A stretch of DNA of 64,000 nucleotides from Salipaludibacillus sp. LMS25 (GCF_024362805.1 NZ_CP093299.1:3442001-3506000), one strand, 5' to 3'; numbered from the stretch's first letter, positions 9,252 to 18,368 are shown. Notes: generated by a model not told the origin, from the sequence alone. Numbers and translations are program-made.

Positions 9252-10736
9252 ATGCTAGAAAACGCAGAAAATATTATATTCGATGGCACTGATTTAGCCA
9301 ATGCTTTTACCAATCAGCAAGAAGGTACGTATTTTATCGTAAATAACGTGTACGGACGTGGGGTTCAAGGTGTAGATAATACACTAATCCATGTCGCAGG
9401 GATGGACGGGTCTTACCCGTCTAGTTCTCGTTTGGCTTCACGTCGATTGACGGTAGATATAACAATGAAAGGAACGTCGTTTAACGACTTACGAAAACGT
9501 ATTGAGCAGTTGAATGAAATTTTATTTACTCGCAATATCGATGTACCAATCGTTTTTAATGATGAACCTGATCGCATATATTACGGTAGGATTGATGAAG
9601 TCACGGATACGATTGAATCGTCACACATCTATCAAGCACAAATGACAATTATATGCTCTGACCCTTTTAAATATGGTGAGGAAAAGAAGCTAACTTTTTC
9701 TTCTGATATCGTGTCGTTCACCAATCAAGGCACAGCTGAAGCTGATCCCATTTTTGAAATGGAAGTGCTTAAACCGACCACGTTTGCTATGGTGCAAAAT
9801 CAAGAGGAGCAGTACCAAATGATTGGTCGTCCAGTAGATGCGGATAGTATGCCTTTTGAAGCAGAAAAACTAATTATGCATAAAAGAATGTCCACCACGT
9901 CAGATTGGACAGCAGCAAGTCAAGTAGATAATGGTGTTGTCTCGGGTACGATGGTGAGTGACGGTAATGGTTTTGTTGTTCAGTCATTCGGAACACAAGG
10001 TCAGGCAAAATGGTATGGGCCTGCGTTAAAAACTAGCCTTCCAGAAACGCTACAAGATTTTAGAATGGAAGCTCGTGTAGAAAACCTTAATGGGAGAAAT
10101 CAAGTTGGTAAAGTAGAAGTTTACTTACTTGACGTAAATAACAATATTTTAGCGAGAATAAGCATGGCTGATGTGTGGCAAGGGTACTACAGAAATAGAG
10201 CAGCATCTAACATTAGAAACAATGAAAGAACACAGTCTTTGCATAGGCTAGCCGAAACAACGGCAGAAGCTCAGGGCGAATTATGGAACAATTTTGACGG
10301 GGTTTTACGCATTGAACGTGTTGGGGAAAGATGGAGTGCCTATGTCGCTAAAATTGGCAACGGAAATTTGCATAGTGCTCGGGAAACGAAGAACTTTATA
10401 GACGTGGGAAACGAATTTCAACAGCAGGTAGCACAAATTCAAGTACACATCGGAATATTTGATAATTATTCACCGACTGCTATGCGTATCAAAGATTTGA
10501 AAGTGTGGAAGATTAATAATCCAGATGATCATCAAATTCCTTACATTGTGTATGCCGGTGATGTAATTACGTTAGATCATCATACGTCAGAAATCTTGAT
10601 AAACGGTGAACCGCGGACAGAACTGAAGGACTTCGGAGGTCAATACTTTAAGCTTACATCCGGGGAAAACCAAGTTGTTGTTCAACCGAGCGACAGTTTT
10701 AACACGAGACTGAAATATCTAGAACGTTACAGATAG
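9252..10736 (+). CDS. Distal tail protein Dit, copy 2
   Basis: 494 aa, paralogous to the Dit at 4285. Residues 1-195 differ from copy 1 at only a few positions (for example RLTV for QLTV, LFTRNIDVPIVF for LFSRNIDVPIIF). The central insert from about residue 197 (after the shared MIG) is unrelated to copy 1 and again probably a binding module. The C-terminal block YIVYAGDVITLDHHTSEILI returns to homology. Start and ribosome site are identical to copy 1 because the duplication begins inside the tape measure 3' end. Followed after 11 bases by Tal copy 2. Confidence 0.85.
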   Translation: MLENAENIIFDGTDLANAFTNQQEGTYFIVNNVYGRGVQGVDNTLIHVAGMDGSYPSSSRLASRRLTVDITMKGTSFNDLRKRIEQLNEILFTRNIDVPIVFNDEPDRIYYGRIDEVTDTIESSHIYQAQMTIICSDPFKYGEEKKLTFSSDIVSFTNQGTAEADPIFEMEVLKPTTFAMVQNQEEQYQMIGRPVDADSMPFEAEKLIMHKRMSTTSDWTAASQVDNGVVSGTMVSDGNGFVVQSFGTQGQAKWYGPALKTSLPETLQDFRMEARVENLNGRNQVGKVEVYLLDVNNNILARISMADVWQGYYRNRAASNIRNNERTQSLHRLAETTAEAQGELWNNFDGVLRIERVGERWSAYVAKIGNGNLHSARETKNFIDVGNEFQQQVAQIQVHIGIFDNYSPTAMRIKDLKVWKINNPDDHQIPYIVYAGDVITLDHHTSEILINGEPRTELKDFGGQYFKLTSGENQVVVQPSDSFNTRLKYLERYR

Positions 10737-10747
10737 GAGGTGGTCAC

Positions 10748-13700
10748 ATGTCACAAATACACATTACTGATGGGCAAACGGATCAAATACTGGACGTTAT
10801 AGCGGCTGAGCATATTCTGACAAATAAGCATTATAAGTCCCTTAAAGATACATTGGAAACATTTCACTTCGAAACATTTGCTGATATGTCGTTTTCAAAT
10901 TACCTTGGAAAGCTTCATAATATAATTATTCCGGATGAGGACGGTAAATATATTGAATTCGTCATCTTTGAAACTAATAAGTATCGAAATGAGGATGGTG
11001 TTTTAATTACGGAAGTTTATTCATCCGCAAGCCATCAACTCCTAAAAAAATCGAAGGTCATTGAGCCGCAACTACTTTCGGGACAAACATCTTCCCAAGT
11101 AGTTGATTTTGCATTGTACAATACGGAATGGCAGCCAGGGGTAATCACTTACAAAGGGATAAAGGACTTTGAAGTCAATGAATATACGAATCCGTATAGC
11201 TTTTTGAAACGTGTAGCCAATGACTTTGATCTGGAACTGCAATTTCGTGTGGAGGTTGATGGCAATAAAGTTTCAGGTAGATTCGTAGATTTAGTGCCAC
11301 AGGTTGGTGAGTGGCCAGGCAGAGAAATCGAGTTTGGTAAAGACTTACGAGGAGTCAGAAGAATTGAAGAGATGGATGGTGTTGTCACGGCACTTATAGG
11401 TATAGGTCCTGCTCGGGAAGATGGAACGCGTCTTGAAGCACTTGTGGAAGACAGAGAAGCGCTCGAACGATGGGGGCGAAATGGTCAGCATTTGATAGAA
11501 ACATATGAGCCTGAATCAACAAATGAGGATATGACGCTAGCACGCCTTACAGAACTTACTGAAAATGAATTACAAAACCGTGTAAATGCAGTAGTAGAAT
11601 ACAAATGTGATATTGCCGACTTAGAAAGTTTTCCAGATATGGCTAACAAAAAAATTCGCTGCGGCGACACAATAAAAATAAAAGATACAAAGTTTAATCC
11701 ACCTTTATATCTTGAAGCGCGTGTCCATACACAAGAACGCGATATTATCGATAAATCTGAAAAAACGATTGAACTCGGTGATTTTCAAGAGTACACAGAA
11801 GCGGAAGTACTCTCTGTATGGAAACAGCTACAATCACAAATACAAAGTCGCATTTCTTTAGCACAATTGCAAGATTATGCTTATGACAAGGTAACAGTTG
11901 ATAATAAAGATGAGCTAGTCAGAACAGAAACGGAGTCATATGCAAATAGTGTATCCAATGAAGCAGAACAAGCAGCAATTACCTATACTAATAAAACTAT
12001 TGAACCAATAGTAGTTAGCATTGATAGTCTTGAAAACGACGTAAGCAATGTAGAGAGCGATCTTGATGATGCCAAAGGCCAATTGTTACAGGCACAGTCA
12101 CAGATAAGTCAAACGCAGGATCAGATTCAATTTAAGGTAAATTCGACTTATGTGAAGGGTGCCATTGCGGATATTGCGATTGGAGGACGGAATTTACTAT
12201 TAGACAGCACCTTTAAACGCAAGTTAGAAGGGCAAAATACTTGGAGTATTAGTGATAACGGTACGACAACTCTATATAAAAGTGGTGAATCTGACAAGCC
12301 AAATTCACCAATATTTCAGTATAAATTATCTTCTAAAAATGATGTATTGTGGATGAACTTCGGGATGCCAATAGACATATCTAGCTATATTGGAGAAGAA
12401 CTTGTGGTGTCTTTTGATTTTAGGATTGATGTACTAGGTAGTGAAGACACGATTTTTACTGTTCGTACTTATGACACCCCAAACGGTCATCTCAATGAAG
12501 CAGATTCAAGTTTAGTTGAAAAATTTAACATTACGCTATCTGATTTAAAACCTGTGGAGGGAGAATGGCAAAGACTTACTAGGGTTATTAAGCCTGCCAA
12601 CACGAATGGAAAATACTTATGTGTAGCTCCATATAGTCAAGGAGATGGAGCGTATTCGTTTCGAGAAGTAAAAATAGAAAAGGGGAATAAAGCAAGTAAC
12701 TGGTCCCCCGCTCCAGAAGATTTTGACAGGAAAATTGACGGAGTTGTCGCAGACTTAACAGGAGATATCAATGTGCTTGCAGGTTATATCGATTTAAAAG
12801 CAGATGCCAAAATGGTAAGTGACATTGAAGCAAGGGTATCAAGCGCTGAGGTAAATATTAATGGGATAGATAGTCAGATTGAGTTAAAAGCTGATAGTAC
12901 TGTTGTGGACGAAATTCAGACACGTGTTAATAGCGCTGAACTTGTGTTGGATGGTTTACACTCTGAAATTAAATTAAAAGCAGATCTTGTTGACTTGGAA
13001 GCTTATGTTACAGCTAATGAGCTTGAGGTCCGTGGAGATTTGAAATTTGGTGGAGAATTAACTGGTGCCACTGGCACGTTTAGTGGCGAGGTGACAGGCG
13101 GTTCCTTTATCGCTTCATCCGGGCAGAATGGTAGGGTTGAGATTAATGAGAATGGATGGCTAGTTAAGGATAATCAAGGAAGGCCTAGAATTGGTATTAC
13201 CACGTCAGAGCAAACATGGTCCGTAGCACAACCTGCAGCTATTCAGTTTTTAAATGATAGTGGTCAGAATGTCGGTTATGTAGGGATGTATTCCAATCAA
13301 AATAGGATGTCGTTTTTTAGTGAATATGACATGACCATCACCGCTCCTACTATTGATATAGGCGGTGAAAGAGTTGAATTTAGAGGATCTTTAAACGCTT
13401 ATAATCATTTTAGGATTCATAGTAGTGCCTTGCGATTTCAATTTCAAGAAGGTAGTTATTTAGCAGAACGTAGATCTTTCATTGCAGGTATATCTATAGG
13501 ACGTACCGACAGTGAAAACGCGGGTGGCATCCAATTCAGAAATTATAATACAACTGGTACAGGGTGGTATTCCCTCGATGAACGAAGACACACTGGGGTA
13601 GATATCGTCACACGTAATCGTGGTTCTTTCACTACAGCCTTAAGAATTGAGCCAAACGGCAATTTATACGCAGCTGGATCTAAATCTGGTATGGTACAAA

Positions 13701-14017
13701 CAGATAGTTACGGGATTAGGGCATTGTATGCTTATGAAGGTACACGAAACTGGTTCTTTGACATTATCTCAGAGGTATTAGGCCCAGGGGAAAATTTTAT
13801 TACCATTAATCCAATATTTCTAGAGACTATTACGGACCAATATTTCGTCAAGGCTTTCACTCAAAATTGTTGTAATGTGCAAGTTATAAATAGAGAATCG
13901 AATGGGTTTTGGGTTAGAACTGAAACAGAAGAAGAAATAGCAGAGGTAATCTTTGAGGTCTACGGACTTAGGAGAGGCTATGAGGACGTCTATATGGAAG
14001 AAATAAACTTAGATTAG
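10748..14017 (+). CDS. Tail-associated tip protein Tal, copy 2, with long fibre
   Basis: 1089 aa, ATG start behind TAGGAGGTGGTCAC. The first about 385 residues align with copy 1 (MSQIHIT-GQTDQI, NKKIR-GDTIKIKDTKFNP, LYLEARVHTQERDI). The distal part is different: a coiled-coil stretch (about 385-460), a carbohydrate-binding-like segment starting GGRNLLLDSTF (about 480-650), two heptad-like fibre repeats (IELKADSTVVDEIQTRVNSA and relatives), a beta fibre (GELTGATGTFSGEVTGGSFI), and a tip without an S74 domain. It probably binds or degrades a cell surface polymer other than that of copy 1 (inference). Confidence 0.85.
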   Translation: MSQIHITDGQTDQILDVIAAEHILTNKHYKSLKDTLETFHFETFADMSFSNYLGKLHNIIIPDEDGKYIEFVIFETNKYRNEDGVLITEVYSSASHQLLKKSKVIEPQLLSGQTSSQVVDFALYNTEWQPGVITYKGIKDFEVNEYTNPYSFLKRVANDFDLELQFRVEVDGNKVSGRFVDLVPQVGEWPGREIEFGKDLRGVRRIEEMDGVVTALIGIGPAREDGTRLEALVEDREALERWGRNGQHLIETYEPESTNEDMTLARLTELTENELQNRVNAVVEYKCDIADLESFPDMANKKIRCGDTIKIKDTKFNPPLYLEARVHTQERDIIDKSEKTIELGDFQEYTEAEVLSVWKQLQSQIQSRISLAQLQDYAYDKVTVDNKDELVRTETESYANSVSNEAEQAAITYTNKTIEPIVVSIDSLENDVSNVESDLDDAKGQLLQAQSQISQTQDQIQFKVNSTYVKGAIADIAIGGRNLLLDSTFKRKLEGQNTWSISDNGTTTLYKSGESDKPNSPIFQYKLSSKNDVLWMNFGMPIDISSYIGEELVVSFDFRIDVLGSEDTIFTVRTYDTPNGHLNEADSSLVEKFNITLSDLKPVEGEWQRLTRVIKPANTNGKYLCVAPYSQGDGAYSFREVKIEKGNKASNWSPAPEDFDRKIDGVVADLTGDINVLAGYIDLKADAKMVSDIEARVSSAEVNINGIDSQIELKADSTVVDEIQTRVNSAELVLDGLHSEIKLKADLVDLEAYVTANELEVRGDLKFGGELTGATGTFSGEVTGGSFIASSGQNGRVEINENGWLVKDNQGRPRIGITTSEQTWSVAQPAAIQFLNDSGQNVGYVGMYSNQNRMSFFSEYDMTITAPTIDIGGERVEFRGSLNAYNHFRIHSSALRFQFQEGSYLAERRSFIAGISIGRTDSENAGGIQFRNYNTTGTGWYSLDERRHTGVDIVTRNRGSFTTALRIEPNGNLYAAGSKSGMVQTDSYGIRALYAYEGTRNWFFDIISEVLGPGENFITINPIFLETITDQYFVKAFTQNCCNVQVINRESNGFWVRTETEEEIAEVIFEVYGLRRGYEDVYMEEINLD

Positions 14018-14035
14018 TTTTAAAAAGGAGACGGG

Positions 14036-14212
14036 ATGAACATGAGAGAACAAATTACATTTGATGTACAAGAAGTATACAAGATACTAGCAGGAAAAAT
14101 TGCATCACTTGAAATGCAACTGGCTGCTGAACAGGTGGCAAAGGAGGCTATTGTTAACTATGTAGAAGAACTCGAAGGAAAATTGGGTATTTTAGAACAT
14201 GAAGCCAACTAA
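14036..14212 (+). CDS. Small phage protein, 58 aa, coiled coil
   Basis: AAAAAGGAGACGGG is followed by ATG 14036 (a second in-frame ATG lies at 14042). The product is acidic and almost entirely helical (ILAGKIASLEMQLAAEQVAK), without a membrane segment. It sits between the tail fibre gene and the holin, where phages often carry XkdX- or XhlA-like small genes, but it lacks the membrane anchor of XhlA. Function unknown; possibly a fibre-associated or lysis-accessory protein. Confidence 0.65.
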   Translation: MNMREQITFDVQEVYKILAGKIASLEMQLAAEQVAKEAIVNYVEELEGKLGILEHEAN

Positions 14213-14249
14213 GGCTTTTTAACTTTTACAACAACAGAGAGGAGATAAA

Positions 14250-14651
14250 ATGGAAACATTAATTAAATGGTCAGCAGCTGTGCTTGCAGCTGCTGTATCT
14301 TTTTTATATGGAGAGTGGACGATGCTGCTATCGATCTTATTAACACTTGTGGTAATTGATTATGTGACGGGGCTGGTAGCGGCGGGGATGAGTGGTGACA
14401 TTAGTAGTCGTGTTGGTTTGACGGGAATCGCACGGAAAATTTTTATTTTTGTGATGGTGGCTGTTGCTCACCTTGTGGATAAAGTGTTGATAGAGGTTGG
14501 TATTGAATCGGAAGCTTTAATTTTTATGGCTGCCATCGTTTTCTATATTGTTAACGAGCTTATTAGCATTACAGAAAATGTAGGCAGAATTGGTTTGCCT
14601 GTGCCGAAGCAGGTCAAACAAGCAATTAATATTCTTAAGGGTGGCGATTAA
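14250..14651 (+). CDS. Phage holin (toxin secretion/phage lysis holin family)
   Basis: 133 aa, behind AGAGAGGAGATAAA. Hydrophobic segments at about 5-22, 25-45, 65-85 and 90-105, with the family signature VVIDYVTGLVAAGMSGDISS and a C-terminal RIGLPVPKQVKQAINILKG. Holins of this family oligomerise in the membrane to release the endolysin. The amidase gene starts two bases after its stop, so the two are translated together. A degenerate paralogue lies at 8761-9016. Confidence 0.88.
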   Translation: METLIKWSAAVLAAAVSFLYGEWTMLLSILLTLVVIDYVTGLVAAGMSGDISSRVGLTGIARKIFIFVMVAVAHLVDKVLIEVGIESEALIFMAAIVFYIVNELISITENVGRIGLPVPKQVKQAINILKGGD

Positions 14652-14653
14652 TC

Positions 14654-15664
14654 ATGACTAAAATTTTCATTGATCCTGGTCACGGCGGTTCTGACCCAGG
14701 GGCTGTAGCAAATGGCTTGCAAGAAAAAGACGTAGTTTTGGATATCTCGAAACGGATTGACTCTAAGTTAAACGAGTATAGCGGTGTAAAAACGCGTTTA
14801 AGTCGCACAAACGACACGTTTATCAGCTTATCCAATCGTGCAAAAATGGCAAATGATTGGGGCGCTGATTACTTTTTATCTGTCCATATTAACGCTGGGG
14901 GCGGTGAAGGTTACGAGGATTTTATCTTTAATGGGAATGTGTCTTCTGCGACTGAATCCAATCAAAGCTTAATGAATAAGGAAGTTGTCGAAGCGACAGG
15001 TTTTAATAACAGAGGTAAGAAACAAGCTAATTTCGCTGTGTTACGGTTGACTAACATGCCAGCTATCTTGACGGAGAATGGCTTTATTGACAATTCAAAT
15101 GATGCTAACAAACTTAAGAATAATTCATTCTTGGACAAAGTGGCAGAAGGGCACGTCAATGCGATTGCTAAAATGTTCGGGCTGAAGTCTGAATCGCCGT
15201 CTAACGGGGAAAACGCACCAAGTAAGCCTAGATCATCAACACCTAACAACTCAAACAGATCACCAAACAAAGCGTCTGGCACAATCGCCACGATTCAGCG
15301 TACACTTAACAGCCGTTACCGTTTGAATATATCAGTCGATAACTTGTTTGGACCTCAAACAAAAGGCACATTAATCAAAGGACTGCAAACAGAACTGAAT
15401 AGACAGTTTAACCGTGGACTTACCGTCGATGGTATTTTTGGCCCTAAAACACGTAGAGCATGTGTAACAGTGCGTCAAGGGGCAAGAGGGAACATTACAT
15501 GGATTCTTCAAGCTATTTTACATTGCAAAGGGACGAGTCCAGGAGAAATAGACGGTATCTTTGGAGCAAAAACAAGAAGTGCCGTCCGTACTTTCCAACG
15601 ACAAAACAACTTACAAGTGGATGGGATTGCAGGCCCTCAGACGTTTCACATATTGTTTAAATGA
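14654..15664 (+). CDS. N-acetylmuramoyl-L-alanine amidase, endolysin (Amidase_3 plus PG-binding)
   Basis: 336 aa. Cleaves the amide bond between muramic acid and the stem peptide. Zinc ligands of Amidase_3 are visible: His10 (DPGHGG), Glu24, His78 (SVHINAG) and catalytic Glu141 (LTENGF). After a Ser/Pro/Asn linker (about 180-208) come two peptidoglycan-binding type 1 units, each with FGP-T or FGAKTR motifs (about 210-275 and 275-336). No signal peptide, so export depends on the upstream holin. Pieces of related genes occur as scars at 9034-9090 and 54905-55107. Confidence 0.92.
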   Translation: MTKIFIDPGHGGSDPGAVANGLQEKDVVLDISKRIDSKLNEYSGVKTRLSRTNDTFISLSNRAKMANDWGADYFLSVHINAGGGEGYEDFIFNGNVSSATESNQSLMNKEVVEATGFNNRGKKQANFAVLRLTNMPAILTENGFIDNSNDANKLKNNSFLDKVAEGHVNAIAKMFGLKSESPSNGENAPSKPRSSTPNNSNRSPNKASGTIATIQRTLNSRYRLNISVDNLFGPQTKGTLIKGLQTELNRQFNRGLTVDGIFGPKTRRACVTVRQGARGNITWILQAILHCKGTSPGEIDGIFGAKTRSAVRTFQRQNNLQVDGIAGPQTFHILFK

Positions 15665-15704
15665 CGATACGAGCGGGGGCTGTTGCCCTCTGTATAGTTT
15701 TATA

Positions 15705-15776
15705 ATGATTATCTTAACAATGATCACTCTTTCTTTACTCATCATCTTTACAGCCTTCTTAATGCCTCATAAATAG
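15705..15776 (+). CDS. Tiny hydrophobic peptide ORF cut by IS insertion
   Basis: 23 codons from ATG 15705 encode a single membrane helix (MIILTMITLSLLIIFTAFLM) ending PHK. The stop TAG uses the first base of the insertion sequence. Joining the two target duplications (TAAATA) restores a reading frame with ten more residues (YLISLKF at its end) and a stop at 17451-17459. There is no clear ribosome site, so expression is doubtful. A weak hairpin (GGGGGC/GCCCTC, 15675-15690) precedes it and may terminate the lysis operon. Confidence 0.25.
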   Translation: MIILTMITLSLLIIFTAFLMPHK

Positions 15777-17427
15777 GCACTGCTGAATAACTTTAAAAGT
15801 AAGATTTCACAAGGATTCTGGGCATTTATGTCGAAGTAAGGTGCAAGGAAAAACGTAGACTGTTATAAAAAAACCTTGCATGTGGAGGTCGAGAAAACAT
15901 GTACAATCATTCAGAACATCACATGTTGTTACCTGACGATTTTTTTCTGCCATTTGGCGGCAAGTTAAATAAACATAACCGGTGGGTAAAACTGGCGAAC
16001 CTTATTCCATGGTGGAAAGTAGAAGACCAGTATAAACATCACTTGAAAGACCTCACTCAAGGTGCGCACGCTTACTCGGTTCGGCTGGCTCTTGGTGCCC
16101 TTATCATTAAAGAAAGGTTAGGGACGAGTGACCGTGAAACGGTGGAGCAGGTGACTGAGAATCCGTATCTTCAGTACTTTCTAGGCTTGCCAGACTATCA
16201 AGAAGACCCACCCTTTCATGCCTCCTCGATGACTCATTTTAGAAAGCGTATTACCCGTGACATCTTGAACCAAGTAAATGAATGGGTGGTAGAAGAAGCC
16301 CGTGGCTCTTCTAAAGAGGCTGATTCTGATGATGACGACTCTCATCATGGCTCAGGTGGTGCTTCAAAGTCCTCCGTATCTAAACCAGATCAGCCGGATA
16401 AGTCTGAGGAACCACGTTATCATCAAGGAAAGCTGCTCATTGATGCGACATGTGCCCCAGCTGATATCACCTATCCGACTGACGTGACTCTTTTGAACAA
16501 GAGCCGTGAAAAATTAGAAGGCATGATTGATACCCTTCATGACTCCCTTGGTGGTAGTCAAAAGAAACCAAGAACATACCGTCAAAAAGCCCGTAAAGAG
16601 TATGTGAGTTTGACTAAGCAGAAGAAGCCGTCCAAACGTAAGCTGAGAAAGGGAATTAGAAAGCAACTCAACTACGTCAAACGTGATCTAAAGCATGTGA
16701 CAAACTTGGTAGATCAGGTTGGGCTTTCAGCTTTAAGTCGTCGTCAGTATCGTGATCTCTTAGTGATTCAAGCCGTTTACCGACAACAAAAGCAGATGTA
16801 CACGTCAAAATCTCATCGAATTGATGACAGAATCGTGAGTATCTCACAACCGCATGTACGACCGATTGTTCGAGGAAAAGCACACACAAACGTTGAATTT
16901 GGTGCGAAACTGTCACTCGTTATGAGGGATGGCTGGGCATTCCTAGATAACGTAAGGTGGGATGCCTACCACGAAGGGACAGATTTGAAAAGAGCGATAG
17001 CGTCGTACAAAAACCGCTTTGGGTATTATCCAGAAGCTGTTTTAGCAGATCGGATTTATCTGACACGTGAAAATCGTGCTTATTGCAAGCGAGAAGGGAT
17101 TCGCCTTAGCGGTCCAAAGCTAGGAAGACCCTCGAAAAAAGAAAATAAAGAACAAAAACGAGTCGCCTACCAGGATGCACGTGAGCGAAATGCCATTGAG
17201 GGCAAATTCGGAGAAGCCAAACGCACTTATGGTTTAGGGCTTATTCGAGCACGTCTAAAAGAGACAAGTGAATCTATTATCGCCCTGCAAGTGTTAAATC
17301 TTAACTTGTCGAAGGCCTTAAGGGCTCTTCATTTTTTCTTGCTTATGACAACGATCGGATCACTCACGTCAGATAAACGAGACTGTCAGATGAAAACTCA
17401 TTAAAAGGGATGTTGTTAAGCAACCCC
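15776..17427 (+). mobile_element. IS5/IS1182-superfamily insertion sequence, complete
   Basis: About 1652 bp with one intact transposase gene. Imperfect terminal inverted repeats: left GGCACTGCTGAATAAC at 15776-15791, right (reverse complement) GGGGTTGCTTAACAAC at 17412-17427, 11 of 16 identical. Directly outside both ends stands TAAATA (15770-15775 and 17428-17433), a candidate 6-bp target duplication. The exact IS family is uncertain; IS5 and IS1182 members usually duplicate fewer bases, and the site is AT-rich. Confidence 0.75.
15899..17404 (+). CDS. IS5/IS1182-like transposase
   Basis: 501 aa, ATG behind TGTGGAGGTCGAGAAAAC. N-terminal DUF772-like domain (about 40-140: LGALIIKERLGTSDRETVEQ, YLQYFLGLPDYQ). 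Then a Ser/Asp/His-rich spacer and a DDE catalytic core with Asp in LLIDATCAP, Asp in AVLADRIYL and Glu in AIEGKFGEAKRTYG. No frameshift or internal stop, so the enzyme may be active. Inserted right after the prophage lysis genes. Confidence 0.88.
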   Translation: MYNHSEHHMLLPDDFFLPFGGKLNKHNRWVKLANLIPWWKVEDQYKHHLKDLTQGAHAYSVRLALGALIIKERLGTSDRETVEQVTENPYLQYFLGLPDYQEDPPFHASSMTHFRKRITRDILNQVNEWVVEEARGSSKEADSDDDDSHHGSGGASKSSVSKPDQPDKSEEPRYHQGKLLIDATCAPADITYPTDVTLLNKSREKLEGMIDTLHDSLGGSQKKPRTYRQKARKEYVSLTKQKKPSKRKLRKGIRKQLNYVKRDLKHVTNLVDQVGLSALSRRQYRDLLVIQAVYRQQKQMYTSKSHRIDDRIVSISQPHVRPIVRGKAHTNVEFGAKLSLVMRDGWAFLDNVRWDAYHEGTDLKRAIASYKNRFGYYPEAVLADRIYLTRENRAYCKREGIRLSGPKLGRPSKKENKEQKRVAYQDARERNAIEGKFGEAKRTYGLGLIRARLKETSESIIALQVLNLNLSKALRALHFFLLMTTIGSLTSDKRDCQMKTH

Positions 17428-17536
17428 TAAATATCTCATATCATTAAAGTTTTAGATTCGTGTACACGATCAAAAAATTCGTATAGCTCATAATAAGGAA
17501 ATTTCGTAAGGTGTAAATATAATTTAAATACCTTCG

Positions 17537-17565
17537 ATAGTAAGTGTTACTATTAACTTTTTTTT
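17537..17565 (+). terminator. Intrinsic terminator
   Basis: Seven-base-pair stem ATAGTAA/TTACTAT with a three-base GTG loop, then TAACTTTTTTTTT. It would stop transcription leaving the IS or the original prophage end. Confidence 0.6.
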
Positions 17566-17808
17566 AACTCATACCATGTCGAGATTTCTCCAAAGTATTC
17601 AACGCTGTTCCTAATACCCCGCACAATTTGACAAAGGAAATATAGAACATAAGTTTAAATTCGAATGGACCGATAAAGAACCTATGTTTATCCATCATTT
17701 TGGGAAGAAGAAAAACGTACAAGCACGGTATGAGAGACGCAATGTTTTGCTTAACTCGATTTTCATAGCAGTTTTTGATAAATCTGTGTATTATGGAACT
17801 AGCAAGTG

Positions 17809-17834
17809 CTACAATCCTAATTGTAGGTTTTTTT
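17809..17834 (+). terminator. Intrinsic terminator upstream of 17881 gene
   Basis: Stem CTACAAT/ATTGTAG with loop CCTA, followed by GTTTTTTT. Separates upstream transcription from the membrane protein gene at 17881. Confidence 0.65.
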
Positions 17835-17880
17835 GAGGAGTGTATAATTAAACAGTTAGGAAATAGGAGGAATAATTCAG

Positions 17881-18279
17881 TTGTCCATCAATTTAATACA
17901 TACTAAATGCTTTCATGATCGAATTAATTTAAAGTATATACTTAAATCTTACTTGCTAAGTGGTTTTTATATGATGTCGTTAATAATTGTCTTTATTTTA
18001 ACTAATGAATACGAGGGATTAACCTTTATAATTATTTCGTATATTTTCTTCCCCTTCGCCAAAATAGTCTGTGATCTCGTTGTAGGTTTTAGATTAGCCG
18101 ATAAAATTAATCAATCCGAGCGGATATCATCTAATAGCATGTTTATTTATCGATTGGAGCTTGTAATGTATCTATTAATACTTTTTTTAAGTTTGTTTTT
18201 AGCACCCTTTGGGATTTTATATTTAATAATAAGATTTATTTATAGGACATTTTCCTTCAACGGGATCTATCGTAAATAG
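17881..18279 (+). CDS. Hypothetical membrane protein, 132 aa
   Basis: TTG start at 17881 behind AATAGGAGGAATAATTCAG, a strong ribosome site. Three to four hydrophobic segments (about 22-42, 45-65, 95-120), charged residues between them, and a positively charged C-terminus (RFIYRTFSFNGIYRK). No family recognised. AT-rich and isolated between a terminator upstream and a convergent gene downstream. Confidence 0.6.
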   Translation: MSINLIHTKCFHDRINLKYILKSYLLSGFYMMSLIIVFILTNEYEGLTFIIISYIFFPFAKIVCDLVVGFRLADKINQSERISSNSMFIYRLELVMYLLILFLSLFLAPFGILYLIIRFIYRTFSFNGIYRK

Positions 18280-18368
18280 CGTCAGAGGTATAATATGTGA
18301 TCACAGATTAGTTACCATCTAAAGAGACTGCAAACTGCCCAAAAGAGTAAATTTAACCAAGCACGCCT

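Larger units (their letters stand above)
17434..17880. other. Gene-free stretch with two terminators and an unassigned remnant
   Basis: Contains a hairpin ATAGTAA-GTG-TTACTAT (17537-17553) followed by nine T, and a second hairpin CTACAAT/ATTGTAG (17809-17826) followed by seven T. Between them a reading frame stays open from about 17622 to 17836 (fragments KFKFEWTDKEPMFIHHFG and RYERRNVLLNSIFIAVFDKS). It has no ribosome site, ends inside the second hairpin and I cannot assign it; it may be a gene remnant at the phage-chromosome border. Confidence 0.5.

Noticed and set aside
12780..13020. Repeats in Tal copy 2 as evidence of assembly error
   Set aside because: They are degenerate fibre repeats typical of phage receptor-binding proteins, not exact duplications.
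4285..14017. Diversity-generating retroelement or invertible tail-fibre switch
   Set aside because: No reverse transcriptase, template repeat or site-specific invertase is present, and the repeated segments are direct, not inverted.
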